A DNA stretch of 64,000 bases from Reichenbachiella carrageenanivorans. Its GTDB lineage: Bacteria > Bacteroidota > Bacteroidia > Cytophagales > Cyclobacteriaceae. Each line of letters starts with the position of its first letter. Within the stretch, counting starts at the first letter, position 1. Of the stretch, positions 25,551 to 34,910 are shown in pieces. Both the position numbers and the translations under genes were made by a program. The stretch lies in contig NZ_CP106735.1 of assembly GCF_025639805.1 (NCBI RefSeq), forward strand, positions 1,676,001 through 1,740,000. The letters run 5' to 3'. The notes below the pieces were generated by a model that did not search any database, was not told the DNA's origin, and saw only the letters and a program-made list of their open reading frames with translations.

Positions 25551-26207
25551 ATGTGGTCTAAACTACTGTGTATATTTCTGTTTTTGTGGGGTACGGCTGT
25601 ACGTGGTGCAGAGTCGATAGATGCTGTCGAGAAAGCTTTTGCCAATGAAAGTTATGCACAGGTAGTCAGCCTTGCCGACTCCCTTTTAGAAACTGCCACA
25701 CTACACTTGCCTAGGCTGCATCAGCTGCGAGCAGATTCTTATTATTATTTAGGTGATTTAGAAAAGTCGCTCGAAAGTTATTTTCAGGCCATACATGCGG
25801 GTGAGCAAGCCGAGGTAAGGGACGACTTACTACTTACCGAATGCTATAGTCATGCTGGGTTTTGCTATCGAGAGATGGGTTTGTATCAGCAGGCGCTTCC
25901 CCATTATGAGCGGTCGCTCCAGATAGCCAAAAGTATTGGGGCAGCAGTAGAGACTGCCGAGCAGTATTACAACTTGGGGACTCTATATCAGCATTTCGGG
26001 GATTATGAAAATTCTATAAAGCTATTGGATAGTGCTTACCAAATCGACGTGGCCAGACAGGATGAAGTGGCTATTGGGTTTGATCTGAGTTTGCTGAGCG
26101 AACTGAAGGCGCAGACGGGAGCTTATGAAGAGGCTCTTTTTTATGCTAAGGAGTCGCTGGCATTGCTTAAGTCCAGGCCAGGGCAATGCCAATTCGTTGG
26201 CCAATAG
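25551..26207 (+). CDS. TPR-LuxR transmembrane regulator, 5' part (frameshifted gene)
   Basis: This is the N-terminal 218 aa of a regulator: a signal peptide (MWSKLLCIFLFLWGTAVRG) and about four tetratricopeptide repeats, for example YYLGDLEKSLESYFQAI and YQQALPHYERSLQIAKS. The last ~15 residues are out of frame. The true continuation (SLANRTKLVG onward) is in the next frame and runs to 27183. Shifting by one base around 26173-26183, where CCAGG occurs twice in tandem, joins the frames smoothly. As written the product would be a secreted TPR fragment with no DNA-binding end. A sequencing error is possible. Confidence 0.75.
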   Translation: MWSKLLCIFLFLWGTAVRGAESIDAVEKAFANESYAQVVSLADSLLETATLHLPRLHQLRADSYYYLGDLEKSLESYFQAIHAGEQAEVRDDLLLTECYSHAGFCYREMGLYQQALPHYERSLQIAKSIGAAVETAEQYYNLGTLYQHFGDYENSIKLLDSAYQIDVARQDEVAIGFDLSLLSELKAQTGAYEEALFYAKESLALLKSRPGQCQFVGQ

Positions 26208-27183
26208 GACTAAGCTTGTAGGAAGTTTGTTTTTGGAATTGGGTCAGCTCGATAGTGCTGGTTTTTATCTGGGAGAGGCTGCCAAAGAATATGAACGAGT
26301 AGGCGACCAATGGAGGCTGGCCAGTTGCTGGCTAGATCAAGCCGAATGGAGCATTAAAATGGAGCAATTGGGAGATGCTGAGGAGTATGCAGAGCAAGCG
26401 CATGAATTTTTTCTGAGAAACGACCATAGCGAATATTTCATATCGTCCAATAACATGCGGGCTAAGGTATATGGCGAGATGCACTTGGTTGGCAAAGCAC
26501 TCAATATTTTGGTTGAAAATGAGATCAAATGCAAAGAATTGGGTTTGATCAAGAGTTTGAGGCAAAATTATTTACTACAGTCAGAATTGCTCGACAAGGC
26601 TGGAGAAAAAGACAGAGCCTCAGATATGAAGAATAAGTATCAGCTACTCAATGATTCGATACAGAAGCTAGACAACAATGAGCAACTCAATCGGCTAGCT
26701 CTACAGGTCAAGTTTGATAAACTAGAACAAGAAAATCAGATTTTGACCCAGCGATATGTGGCCAAATCAGCAGACCTGGAAAGTACGATATTCAAACTCA
26801 ATGGACTTACAATAGGTGCTGTAATACTTCTCATGATATTGGGCATAGTGATCTATCTGGTTCGTAAAAAAATGAAGCACAAGTATGTGCAATTAGAAAA
26901 AGAAGTAGAAACGCTCCGCCAGCAGATCAAGCTACTCCTAGAGGGAGACACTTCTGGCGTGATCGTAGACTTACAAAAACTCAATGGATGCCTGACGACC
27001 CCGCTCACTGATCGAGAATTCGAAATCCTTGGCCACGCCATTAGCAACCTAAGTAATGCCCAAATTGCTGAGCAGGTTTTCGTATCTGTAAATACGGTGA
27101 AATATCACCTCAAAAATATTTATGATAAGCTAGGGGTTTCGAACCGTAAGCAAGCGCTGGAGTATGTAGTGCAGACTAAATAA
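26125..27183 (+). CDS. TPR-LuxR transmembrane regulator, 3' part (frameshifted gene)
   Basis: The genuine part begins near 26180 and continues the TPR region of the upstream frame (SLFLELGQLDSAGFYLGEAA). It then has a coiled coil, one transmembrane helix (LTIGAVILLMILGIVIYLV, nt about 26808-26865) and a LuxR/GerE helix-turn-helix at the end (LTDREFEILGHAI ... NTVKYHLKNIYDKLGVSNR). With the 5' part it would be a 543-545 aa periplasmic-TPR, membrane-spanning transcription factor like the intact paralogue at 47188-48741. ATG 26125 is only the first available start. The next gene downstream is the 2383-aa T9SS cargo, its probable target. Confidence 0.75.
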   Translation: MKRLFFMLRSRWHCLSPGQGNANSLANRTKLVGSLFLELGQLDSAGFYLGEAAKEYERVGDQWRLASCWLDQAEWSIKMEQLGDAEEYAEQAHEFFLRNDHSEYFISSNNMRAKVYGEMHLVGKALNILVENEIKCKELGLIKSLRQNYLLQSELLDKAGEKDRASDMKNKYQLLNDSIQKLDNNEQLNRLALQVKFDKLEQENQILTQRYVAKSADLESTIFKLNGLTIGAVILLMILGIVIYLVRKKMKHKYVQLEKEVETLRQQIKLLLEGDTSGVIVDLQKLNGCLTTPLTDREFEILGHAISNLSNAQIAEQVFVSVNTVKYHLKNIYDKLGVSNRKQALEYVVQTK

Positions 27184-27373
27184 AGACGTCTTTTGATTGA
27201 ATACATGATGATTTTTCAAGTAATGTTTAGTTTCATCAACTCCTTGAAACAGATCAAATGTACTTGATGAGACGGTACTGTTTATGATTAACTTCTGTTG
27301 ATTATCTCCTTTTTCCACTACAAATTCTCATCCATAGATAAGCTAGACATAAAGATTTAGGATAAGTATTTGG

Positions 27374-27396
27374 GGCGGCTTTTGGCTGCCTTTTTT
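27374..27396 (+). terminator. Terminator R0 (relic T9SS 3' module)
   Basis: GGCGGC (27374-27379) pairs with GCTGCC (27385-27390), followed by six T. The flanking sequence from 27331 is clearly related to the 3' module after the gene ending at 56073, which suggests that a T9SS gene end once lay here. It may now terminate the frameshifted regulator. Confidence 0.7.
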
Positions 27397-27530
27397 ATTT
27401 AATTTTCTGCCATATTGATTTGGCGGAAAATGATTCTTTAGCCAATAGGAGGGCATTTTTCTGAAATATTAAAGCCAAGATTTCACCTAAAAACAGCCTT
27501 GATATGGTGTAAATGCCTCTTTTCGAAAAA

Positions 27531-27546
27531 CTACCCGCTTGGGTAG
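27531..27546. promoter_or_regulatory. Inverted repeat box 1 upstream of giant gene A
   Basis: CTACCC-GCTT-GGGTAG, exact 6-bp arms, preceded by AAAAA. The same arms occur upstream of giant gene C at 48762-48778. Probable binding site of a TPR-LuxR regulator. Confidence 0.55.
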
Positions 27547-27553
27547 GTGCAAA

Positions 27554-27570
27554 CTACCCATAGTGGATAG
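27554..27570. promoter_or_regulatory. Inverted repeat box 2 upstream of giant gene A
   Basis: CTACCC-ATAGT-GGATAG, one mismatch in the right arm. It ends 57 bp before the ATG, nearly the same distance as the single box before giant gene C (53 bp). Confidence 0.5.
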
Positions 27571-27627
27571 GTCGCTACCTGCATGAATCCTAGAAATTGA
27601 GGGGTATAAACTTAAACTTATTATGCC

Positions 27628-30600
27628 ATGAAACTTAATGAAGCCATCGAAGCCCAAGGATTCGATAAATTAAAACACGTCTGGTTGCACATAGACAAAG
27701 TGCTGCTAGCCACTTTAATCTTTTTCTTAGCTATGCTGGGTACGCTATCAGCGATAGCTCAGCCTACTATCGTCAGTTTTTCACCAGCCAACCTCAGTGC
27801 TCATATTGCTCGCGATGTCGGCACACTGACTATAGAGTTCGATAGAAATGTATATGTTGGACAGCTTGCCGAAAGTTATGACCAGTTTGATCTTAAGCTG
27901 CTATTTAGTTCTACTCCACTACAGTCATTCGAAGTAGACGATCCTTCTCAAGTCACAGTGTCTGGCTCTACTATCACGCTCCACAATGTACAAACATTGG
28001 GCTATGGAGAATCTTACTATATCACAACTCCTCGTGCAGGTATAGTGGAGGATGCAGAAGGCAATGGCTTGGATGCTATCGTAGGCAACGGGGTTTGGAG
28101 ATTCACCATTCAAAAATCAGACTTAATAGTTGCCTCTACATTTCCTGCTAATGGTGCCCAATTTGTCGAAGCTGACGCTACTACAGATTTCACCATTACT
28201 TTCAACGAGTCGGTTTATACTTCTCCTCCATACAAATACGCTTACCTACAAGAAATTGGAGGATCGGTTGTTGATTCATGGACACTTAGTTTAGCAAACG
28301 ATGTCACTATAGATGGAAATATTGTAACTCTACACCGCTCGTCTAGCTCCATGGAGTTAGGAAAAGAATATTATATCTATACCTCTGCGGATGCTTTTCG
28401 AGACCAAGAGAGCAGATACTTTGAAGGTATTGGAAACAATGAGACGGACTTTTGGCATTTTACTACCAAATCGGAAGCGGATCCACCGCAAATCAGTAGC
28501 CTCGATCCTGCTCATGAAGAAGAGGGTGTAGACCCTGCCCAAACGGTATTTACCATTCGGTTCAACGAAGGGGTATCGATAGACCGTGCGGGTTATATCG
28601 AACTCTATCTCAAAACAAAGTCAGGGGCCACCTTAGTGGACCAAGCCGATCCACAAGACATTGTTTATAACAAAGGGAACTACCAAATCCCATTCGATGG
28701 GCATGGAGGGTTGACAGCGGGAGGACAATACTATATTAGTATCGGTGACAACATCTTCCATGATTCTCAAGAAAACTATTTTGCAGGGACTAATATTGAC
28801 AACTGGAGTTTTCTCGCCAATAGAAATCCAACCAGTATTTCTTTGAGCAACAGTTCTGTGGTTGAAAATCAATCAGCAGGAGCAGTGGTTGGCACCATTT
28901 CAGCCATAGATCCAGATCAGGGCGACAATGCAACAGTCACATTAGTTAGTGGTACGGGATCTACGCACAATGCTTCATTTCAGATCGTAGGGAGTCAGCT
29001 TCAAACAACCGAAGCACTCGACTACGAAGATGGAGCTACTAGAAGTATTCGGGTTCGTGCTACGGATAATGTAGGAGGTACGCGCGAACAAATATTGACT
29101 ATAAATGTGGGAGATTCGGATGATACACCTCCGGTGCTTCTGACCTCAGATCCCGACGATGGAGCGACCGGAGTCGATTTGTCACCTACACTGATCTATA
29201 CTTTCAATGAAGATATTGCCTTAACAGATGCGGTCACTTCTACCTTCTACCTGAGAAAAACTTCCAATAACGCTTCAGTGGCTAGTTGGCAAGCTGTAGA
29301 TGGATCGCCACTCCCTGCTGGTATGAGTATAGTAGGTGATCAGATGATATTTGAAGTAAATACGGTATTGGAATATAATACTGAATACTATTTGAGTGCT
29401 CCAGAAATTTCAGACTTAGCTGGCAATGATGGAAACCCTTTTAGCAATAATTCATTTACGACTCGCGCACTGTCCTCCGAAACTCAGGTTTTAGCAGCTA
29501 ACATTCCGGGCGTAGTAGGAGATCCAGTAATTGACAACGAGAATAATACAATTACAGCAACCGTTCAGGCAACCAGTCCATCCAGAATTGATATTGATCT
29601 GGATCTTTCTCCTGGAGCCACTTTTAGTTTTTCATCCAATCCTCAATATTATCAAAACGGAGTGCCCTTTCCGATGACGGTTCGTGCTGAGGCTAACAAT
29701 TTTGAATCGTGGACAATTACACTGAATTGGGAGAGTATGTCCGGCACATATACGGTAGGCCCAAATGGGGATTTTGAGAAATTAAGCAATGCCTTTGGTC
29801 AGTTTGGTTTTGCTAGTCAGGCAGGAGATATTGTTTTTGTTGTTGAGGATGGTTATGATGTAGCTGAATTGCTACAACCCTACAATCCTGACCCGACTTA
29901 TAGTGTACTTGTTCGACCTGAATCTGGCGCCACCAATATAAACTTGAGACAGGAATATGGTGGAGCTATCAGATTAGGTAACTCTTCTAACAATATTGTT
30001 TTTGATGGTGCAGACCCTTCTACAGGGAATATTGCAATGCAGATCAATGTCGATGGGTTTAATTCTAGTGGGATTCAGCTCGTTAGTGGCACACACAATA
30101 TCTCCTTTCAGAATCTTAGATTCAATATAGTGGAGGGCTATGGTGTGGAAGTTATAGGAACGACAACTAGCCTTGTTGCAGATGTCAATTTCATGGGGTG
30201 CGAATTTGTAGCATCCAATACAGCAGCTGATGTAACCATATATGGCCTAAACATCGATACATCTAATTTGGATAATATAGATGTGATCGGAAACAAGTTT
30301 TATAATGTGGAAGGTGCTCCTGACCCCTCAAGGTTTGTGGCTATATCATCAAACGATTACCTTTCTAACGTATATAATAATTCTATATCAATTCGAGGCA
30401 ATATTACTGTCGGTATTAGTAGAGCAACCAATGTTTTGCACAATTCTATTCACCTGTATGGTACAGGGTCTGAAACGGATAGCTATCATTATGCCATAGG
30501 GTATGGCACTAACATCCAAAACAATAATGTTAGCATTGAAAGAACCTCTGGTACAGGCACGACCAGACGATTTGTACACTATTCCAACATGCAAGCAGAA

Positions 30601-33600
30601 GATGCTGGGAATAATGTACACATCCTCGATGATGGGGTGAGCGTAACGAGATTTGCCCTGAATGCGGCAGATGAGACAGAAATGTCGTCAATAGCTTCAA
30701 CTACAACATTTGTAGATGCTGAATTTACAGATGCATCCGTTGCTGATTTGTCTTTGTCTGGTGGCTCCTATAGCGATAGCGATCTCAGAACTTCTCCCGT
30801 AGATGGAGTGGATACCGATATACTAGGTAATTCGAGAAGTGCATCTTGGCCCTCCAAAGGCGCCTACGAAGTACCGAATAGGGCTTCCGACTTCCTTACG
30901 TTCAGCATTCCTCAGCAAGTCAGCACACCTGCGGTCAATTCAGAAAATCATACCGTTTTGGTTGCGGTAAATGCAGGTACTTCATTGACTAACTTGGTGC
31001 CCACATTTACCATCTCTCCAGGTGCCAGTATCGACAAGGTAAGCGGCGACGAACAAGATTTCACCAACCCAGTTTCCTACTTCATCACCGATGAGCAAGA
31101 GACGGCTCAGCAAGAGTGGGTAGTAACTGTCTCAGAGCAAAACTTGCCGCCAACTGAAATTACACTTAGTCCTTCTGCAATCAATGAAAATGAAGAGTCA
31201 GGAACAATAGTAGGCGTATTAAGTGGTACCGACCCCAATGGCGACGAACTCGTATTCACTCTGGTGACAGGTGAGGGGGATGATCATAATGGTTCATTTT
31301 TGATCGATGCAGATTCGAAAGAATTGAAATCTACTGCACCTTTCGATTTTGAGCAAAACGAAGAATTGTACATCCGCATACAGGCCGATGACCAAAATGG
31401 GGAAACCTATGAGGAGGCCTTGGTTGTGTCGATAGTAGATGTGGATGAAATCGACCCGGAAGTGGAGGGTTACGGCCCAGCCAGTGGCGACGTAGATGTG
31501 GCATTAGATTCAGAATTCTACATTCAGTATGATGAAGACGTATTCGCCAATACAGGTTCATATTTTTTGCGTACCGCAGATGGTCAATTGGTAGAGGAAT
31601 TAGCGGTTGACGGTTCAGGTGTGGGTGTTAGTCGCGCGGTTGTTACGCTTACACCTTCGGTGAATTTAAAATACAATACCTCCTATTATGTAGAGACCGT
31701 ACCGAACGTAGTAGCAGATGAAGCTGGCAATCCTGCACCCGCTATTCCTGCAGGATCATGGTCATTCACCACTGAAAACCCAATTGCTTCCTTGAGCCCT
31801 GCAGATGAGGCAGATGATGTAAGTCCATTCGCAGATATCGAATTGACCATTGATCGATCCGTTTCACTTCAAACAGGGGGTACTTTCAGAATGTTCAAAA
31901 AATCAAATGACGCGCAAATTGGCACGGATTATAGCTTTAATAGTGCAACTATTGATGGCAATACGGTGACCTATGATATTCCGATGAACTTGGAACCAGG
32001 GGTAGAAATTTATATTAACATTATTGACGGAATTGAAGATTCAGAAGGTAATTCAATAGATATATTGGGTAAGGATACTTGGAGTTTCACGCCAGTGAAA
32101 TTAGATCAAACCGTAACGCTGAACCCAATCACGGCAAAAACTTTTGGAGAGGATGACTTTACCTTTACAGTAGCCACTTCCACTTCAGGTGAAGCAATTA
32201 CTTATTCGAGTTCAGTACCTGGTGTGGCAGAAGTAGCTGATAATTATGTAACGATCCATTCAGCCGGCAGCACTATGATCAGAGCCACCCAAGCAGGTAA
32301 TACCTATTACAATTCTGCTTTTGCTGAACAAGAATTTGTGGTGAACAAAGCCAATCAGACCCTTTTGTTTGAAGGCGCTGAAGATATGGTTTATGGAGAT
32401 GAATCTCAATTGCTCGAAGCATTTGCCGTACCTTCTGGCAATGAGGTGAGTTTTGAGATCGTTTCGGGCGATGCGGTCACTTTAGATACGGAAACCAATG
32501 AGGTCACAGTCGTAGGGACTGGAGAAGTGACTATCAGGGCTGCCAGTCTAGAAAGTGATAACTACTATGCACCTGAAGCTGTCGAAAGAAGTTTTACCGT
32601 AGAGAAAAAAATGCTTACCGTCACAGTTGAAGATCAAGAGAAAATTTATGGAGAAGCAAACCCTGATTTGACTATTGTCTATGATGGTTTTGTGAATGGT
32701 GAAACAAGAAGTGTGATTGAGACAGATCCTACGGCTAGTACAGAAGCGGATGAGACAAGCAGAGCAGGACTCTATGATATTAGTTTAGCAGGTGGCGAGG
32801 ACGAAAATTATAGTTTTGAATTTGAGGATGGCTTTTTGAGAATTTACAAAAAGACATTAATTACTCAGGTGGAAGACGCTACTCGTACATACGGCGAAGC
32901 TAATCCTGGCTTTGTGTTGTCATTCGAAGGGTTCATCGAAGGAGAAACTTCAAGTGACTTGTTAGGAACACTTCCGACCAGATATGTGGATGCGGATGAA
33001 TCGAGTGAGATAGGTGAATATACCATCACCGTGTCCGGAGGTACAGATATCAATTATGAATTTGTCCCACAAAATGGCATATTAACGATCACAAAAGCAG
33101 AACTTAATGTAAATGTACTATCTGCCGAGAAGGACTATGGAGAAGATAATCCAACATTTGAATTTGAAATTGATGGGTTTAAAAATGGAGAGTCCGAAGC
33201 GGTACTAATTACGCAACCCCAGTTGAGTACCATGGCTATCAAATCGAGCGACGCAGGCGATTACGCAATCACAGGAAGCGGAGCTGAAGCAGAAAACTAC
33301 AGCTTCGATTATGACCATGGAACTTTGACCATTCATAAAGTTAATTTGAATGTCTCTGTGCAAGATGATACGCGTGTATATGGCGAAGCCAATCCGGAAT
33401 TTGTGATAGCATATGATGGATTTATCGAAGGTGATGACGCCAGTGAATTGGATAACCCCATCGAGGCGTACACGGAGGCGGATGTAAATAGCAACGTTGG
33501 TACTTATGACATAGAGCTGTCCGCAGAAACGGATACGAACTATAATATTTTCACTACCTCCGGTACACTCACCATCAACCCTGCTCAGCAGATAATTGTT

Positions 33601-34779
33601 GTAGAAGACATTACCGACAAGGTGAAAAATGCAGCACCTTTTGATGTAGTGGCATCTGTCAATAGTGATACCGAGCTGCAATATGCGGTGAGTGATCACG
33701 CCACAAATTCCGGCAAAACCATTACGCTCACAGGCACAGCAGGTACAGTGATAGTGACTGTGACCGCACCTGCCAGCCTCAACTACCTTGAGGATACTGA
33801 ACAGATCACTTTCGAGGTGAATGATAAACAAGCCCAACAGATTACTTTCAACGTCGTAGATCAGACTTACGGTGGAGAAGTAGTGTTGTCCGGTACTTCT
33901 GATAGCAGTTTGCCAGTGAGTTATGAAATTGTTTCAGGGCCATTGGCATTGAACAACGGAGTTTTGACCTTCACTGGAGTGGGAGCGGCGAGCGTGCGCG
34001 CCATACAAGTCGGAGATGAAACGTACAATGAGGCTGTGCCGAAAGTTGCAAATTTTTCGATCAGCAAAGCACCGCTTACGATCACCGCCACCGACAAGAG
34101 TATGGTATTTGGCGAAAGCCTACCTGAGCTGACCATGAGCTACAGTGGATTTGTAAACGGAGAAGGAGCCAGCAGCATTACTTTGCCTACTGTAGCTACT
34201 GCAGCTACAGGTGCTAGCGATGCGGGCACATATCACATTGAGTTGGCGGGAGGGGCTGCCGACAATTATTCAATGACCTTAATAGATGGAGTATTGACTG
34301 TTGAAAAAGCTACTGCTACGATTTCGTTGGCAGAGCTTATACATGAAGCAGACGGAACGGCTAAGTTACCTACAGTGGCCACAGATCCAGCTGATTTGAA
34401 TGTGAGTGTCACTTACGATGGCGTAGCGGAGGCACCTACTGCGGCGGGTTCTTATGAAGTAGTAGCTACTATAAATGAAAGCAATTACCAAGGCAGTGTC
34501 ACAGGTACACTTGTGATAAATGAGGCTACGGTGACAGGCATAGCCACCCAACAAGTTGAAATCTCTGTATTTCCGAATCCAGCGGCCGAATGGTTACAAT
34601 TTTCTGGTTTGTCCTCGGAGGCTCAGTTGGATATGGTAGATATAGAAGGTAGTCAGGTACTGACCCGCCTTATCTATCCAGGAGACAAAGTTGATATTTC
34701 ACAAATGCAAACTGGTATGTATGTACTTCATATCAGCAATAATCATATCACCACAACAACGAAGATCCTTATCCACTAA
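27628..34779 (+). CDS. Giant T9SS cargo protein A (Ig-like, cadherin-like, MBG repeats, sorting domain)
   Basis: This 2383-aa protein is probably exported and attached to the surface, or released, by type IX secretion. It has a long-n-region signal segment (cleaved near AIAQP, residue 45), three SbsA-type Ig-like domains (about 46-390, DxxTDFTITFNE pattern), cadherin-like repeats (about 392-490 and 1165-1275), another Ig-like domain, a beta-helix-like region (about 710-1040) and further Ig-like domains. At least four MBG-type repeats of about 80 aa follow (1660-1990, YGEANP motif), then two more near the end, then the C-terminal sorting domain (VFPNPAAEW, about 2310-2383). The last 241 residues are identical in protein C. 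A role in adhesion or matrix is inferred. Confidence 0.88.
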   Translation: MKLNEAIEAQGFDKLKHVWLHIDKVLLATLIFFLAMLGTLSAIAQPTIVSFSPANLSAHIARDVGTLTIEFDRNVYVGQLAESYDQFDLKLLFSSTPLQSFEVDDPSQVTVSGSTITLHNVQTLGYGESYYITTPRAGIVEDAEGNGLDAIVGNGVWRFTIQKSDLIVASTFPANGAQFVEADATTDFTITFNESVYTSPPYKYAYLQEIGGSVVDSWTLSLANDVTIDGNIVTLHRSSSSMELGKEYYIYTSADAFRDQESRYFEGIGNNETDFWHFTTKSEADPPQISSLDPAHEEEGVDPAQTVFTIRFNEGVSIDRAGYIELYLKTKSGATLVDQADPQDIVYNKGNYQIPFDGHGGLTAGGQYYISIGDNIFHDSQENYFAGTNIDNWSFLANRNPTSISLSNSSVVENQSAGAVVGTISAIDPDQGDNATVTLVSGTGSTHNASFQIVGSQLQTTEALDYEDGATRSIRVRATDNVGGTREQILTINVGDSDDTPPVLLTSDPDDGATGVDLSPTLIYTFNEDIALTDAVTSTFYLRKTSNNASVASWQAVDGSPLPAGMSIVGDQMIFEVNTVLEYNTEYYLSAPEISDLAGNDGNPFSNNSFTTRALSSETQVLAANIPGVVGDPVIDNENNTITATVQATSPSRIDIDLDLSPGATFSFSSNPQYYQNGVPFPMTVRAEANNFESWTITLNWESMSGTYTVGPNGDFEKLSNAFGQFGFASQAGDIVFVVEDGYDVAELLQPYNPDPTYSVLVRPESGATNINLRQEYGGAIRLGNSSNNIVFDGADPSTGNIAMQINVDGFNSSGIQLVSGTHNISFQNLRFNIVEGYGVEVIGTTTSLVADVNFMGCEFVASNTAADVTIYGLNIDTSNLDNIDVIGNKFYNVEGAPDPSRFVAISSNDYLSNVYNNSISIRGNITVGISRATNVLHNSIHLYGTGSETDSYHYAIGYGTNIQNNNVSIERTSGTGTTRRFVHYSNMQAEDAGNNVHILDDGVSVTRFALNAADETEMSSIASTTTFVDAEFTDASVADLSLSGGSYSDSDLRTSPVDGVDTDILGNSRSASWPSKGAYEVPNRASDFLTFSIPQQVSTPAVNSENHTVLVAVNAGTSLTNLVPTFTISPGASIDKVSGDEQDFTNPVSYFITDEQETAQQEWVVTVSEQNLPPTEITLSPSAINENEESGTIVGVLSGTDPNGDELVFTLVTGEGDDHNGSFLIDADSKELKSTAPFDFEQNEELYIRIQADDQNGETYEEALVVSIVDVDEIDPEVEGYGPASGDVDVALDSEFYIQYDEDVFANTGSYFLRTADGQLVEELAVDGSGVGVSRAVVTLTPSVNLKYNTSYYVETVPNVVADEAGNPAPAIPAGSWSFTTENPIASLSPADEADDVSPFADIELTIDRSVSLQTGGTFRMFKKSNDAQIGTDYSFNSATIDGNTVTYDIPMNLEPGVEIYINIIDGIEDSEGNSIDILGKDTWSFTPVKLDQTVTLNPITAKTFGEDDFTFTVATSTSGEAITYSSSVPGVAEVADNYVTIHSAGSTMIRATQAGNTYYNSAFAEQEFVVNKANQTLLFEGAEDMVYGDESQLLEAFAVPSGNEVSFEIVSGDAVTLDTETNEVTVVGTGEVTIRAASLESDNYYAPEAVERSFTVEKKMLTVTVEDQEKIYGEANPDLTIVYDGFVNGETRSVIETDPTASTEADETSRAGLYDISLAGGEDENYSFEFEDGFLRIYKKTLITQVEDATRTYGEANPGFVLSFEGFIEGETSSDLLGTLPTRYVDADESSEIGEYTITVSGGTDINYEFVPQNGILTITKAELNVNVLSAEKDYGEDNPTFEFEIDGFKNGESEAVLITQPQLSTMAIKSSDAGDYAITGSGAEAENYSFDYDHGTLTIHKVNLNVSVQDDTRVYGEANPEFVIAYDGFIEGDDASELDNPIEAYTEADVNSNVGTYDIELSAETDTNYNIFTTSGTLTINPAQQIIVVEDITDKVKNAAPFDVVASVNSDTELQYAVSDHATNSGKTITLTGTAGTVIVTVTAPASLNYLEDTEQITFEVNDKQAQQITFNVVDQTYGGEVVLSGTSDSSLPVSYEIVSGPLALNNGVLTFTGVGAASVRAIQVGDETYNEAVPKVANFSISKAPLTITATDKSMVFGESLPELTMSYSGFVNGEGASSITLPTVATAATGASDAGTYHIELAGGAADNYSMTLIDGVLTVEKATATISLAELIHEADGTAKLPTVATDPADLNVSVTYDGVAEAPTAAGSYEVVATINESNYQGSVTGTLVINEATVTGIATQQVEISVFPNPAAEWLQFSGLSSEAQLDMVDIEGSQVLTRLIYPGDKVDISQMQTGMYVLHISNNHITTTTKILIH
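34054..34776 (+). repeat. 723-bp near-identical repeat, copy 1
   Basis: This segment encodes the last MBG-like domains and sorting domain of protein A and matches 55345-56067 base for base except for two synonymous differences (near 34131 and 34134). Outside it the two genes are clearly diverged. The right boundary falls exactly before the stop codon. Confidence 0.95.
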
Positions 34780-34809
34780 TAAGCTAGGCATAAAAGGTTT
34801 AGGATAGGA

Positions 34810-34831
34810 GAGGGTAGCTTCGGCTGCCCTC
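34810..34831 (+). terminator. 3' module R1 hairpin, lacking a T tract
   Basis: GAGGGTAGC-TTCG-GCTGCCCTC (one G-T pair) follows the conserved module that starts near 34752. Unlike its relatives it is followed by ATATACTC and not by T, so termination may be weak and the ELW-repeat gene 79 bp downstream could be read through. Confidence 0.5.
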
Positions 34832-34910
34832 ATATACTCAAACCTACTACTGCCACACCACTGCCTTAAAGGGATAAAAAATCGAATTAAAATTCTCAAA
34901 ATTTTACGCC

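Larger units (their letters stand above)
27184..27627. other. Intergenic region between frameshifted regulator and giant gene A
   Basis: No gene is supported here. From about 27331 it holds a diverged copy of the 3' module found after the four T9SS genes (stop-like segment, then GATAAGCTAGACATAAAG and terminator hairpin), although the upstream gene is not a T9SS gene. Further right are the paired CTACCC/GGGTAG repeats that probably control the giant gene. Confidence 0.6.

Noticed and set aside
33205..33837. 210-codon open frame antisense to giant gene A
   Set aside because: It lies within the MBG-coding region of a gene with clear domain structure; the product is Cys/His/Ile-rich without a known pattern.
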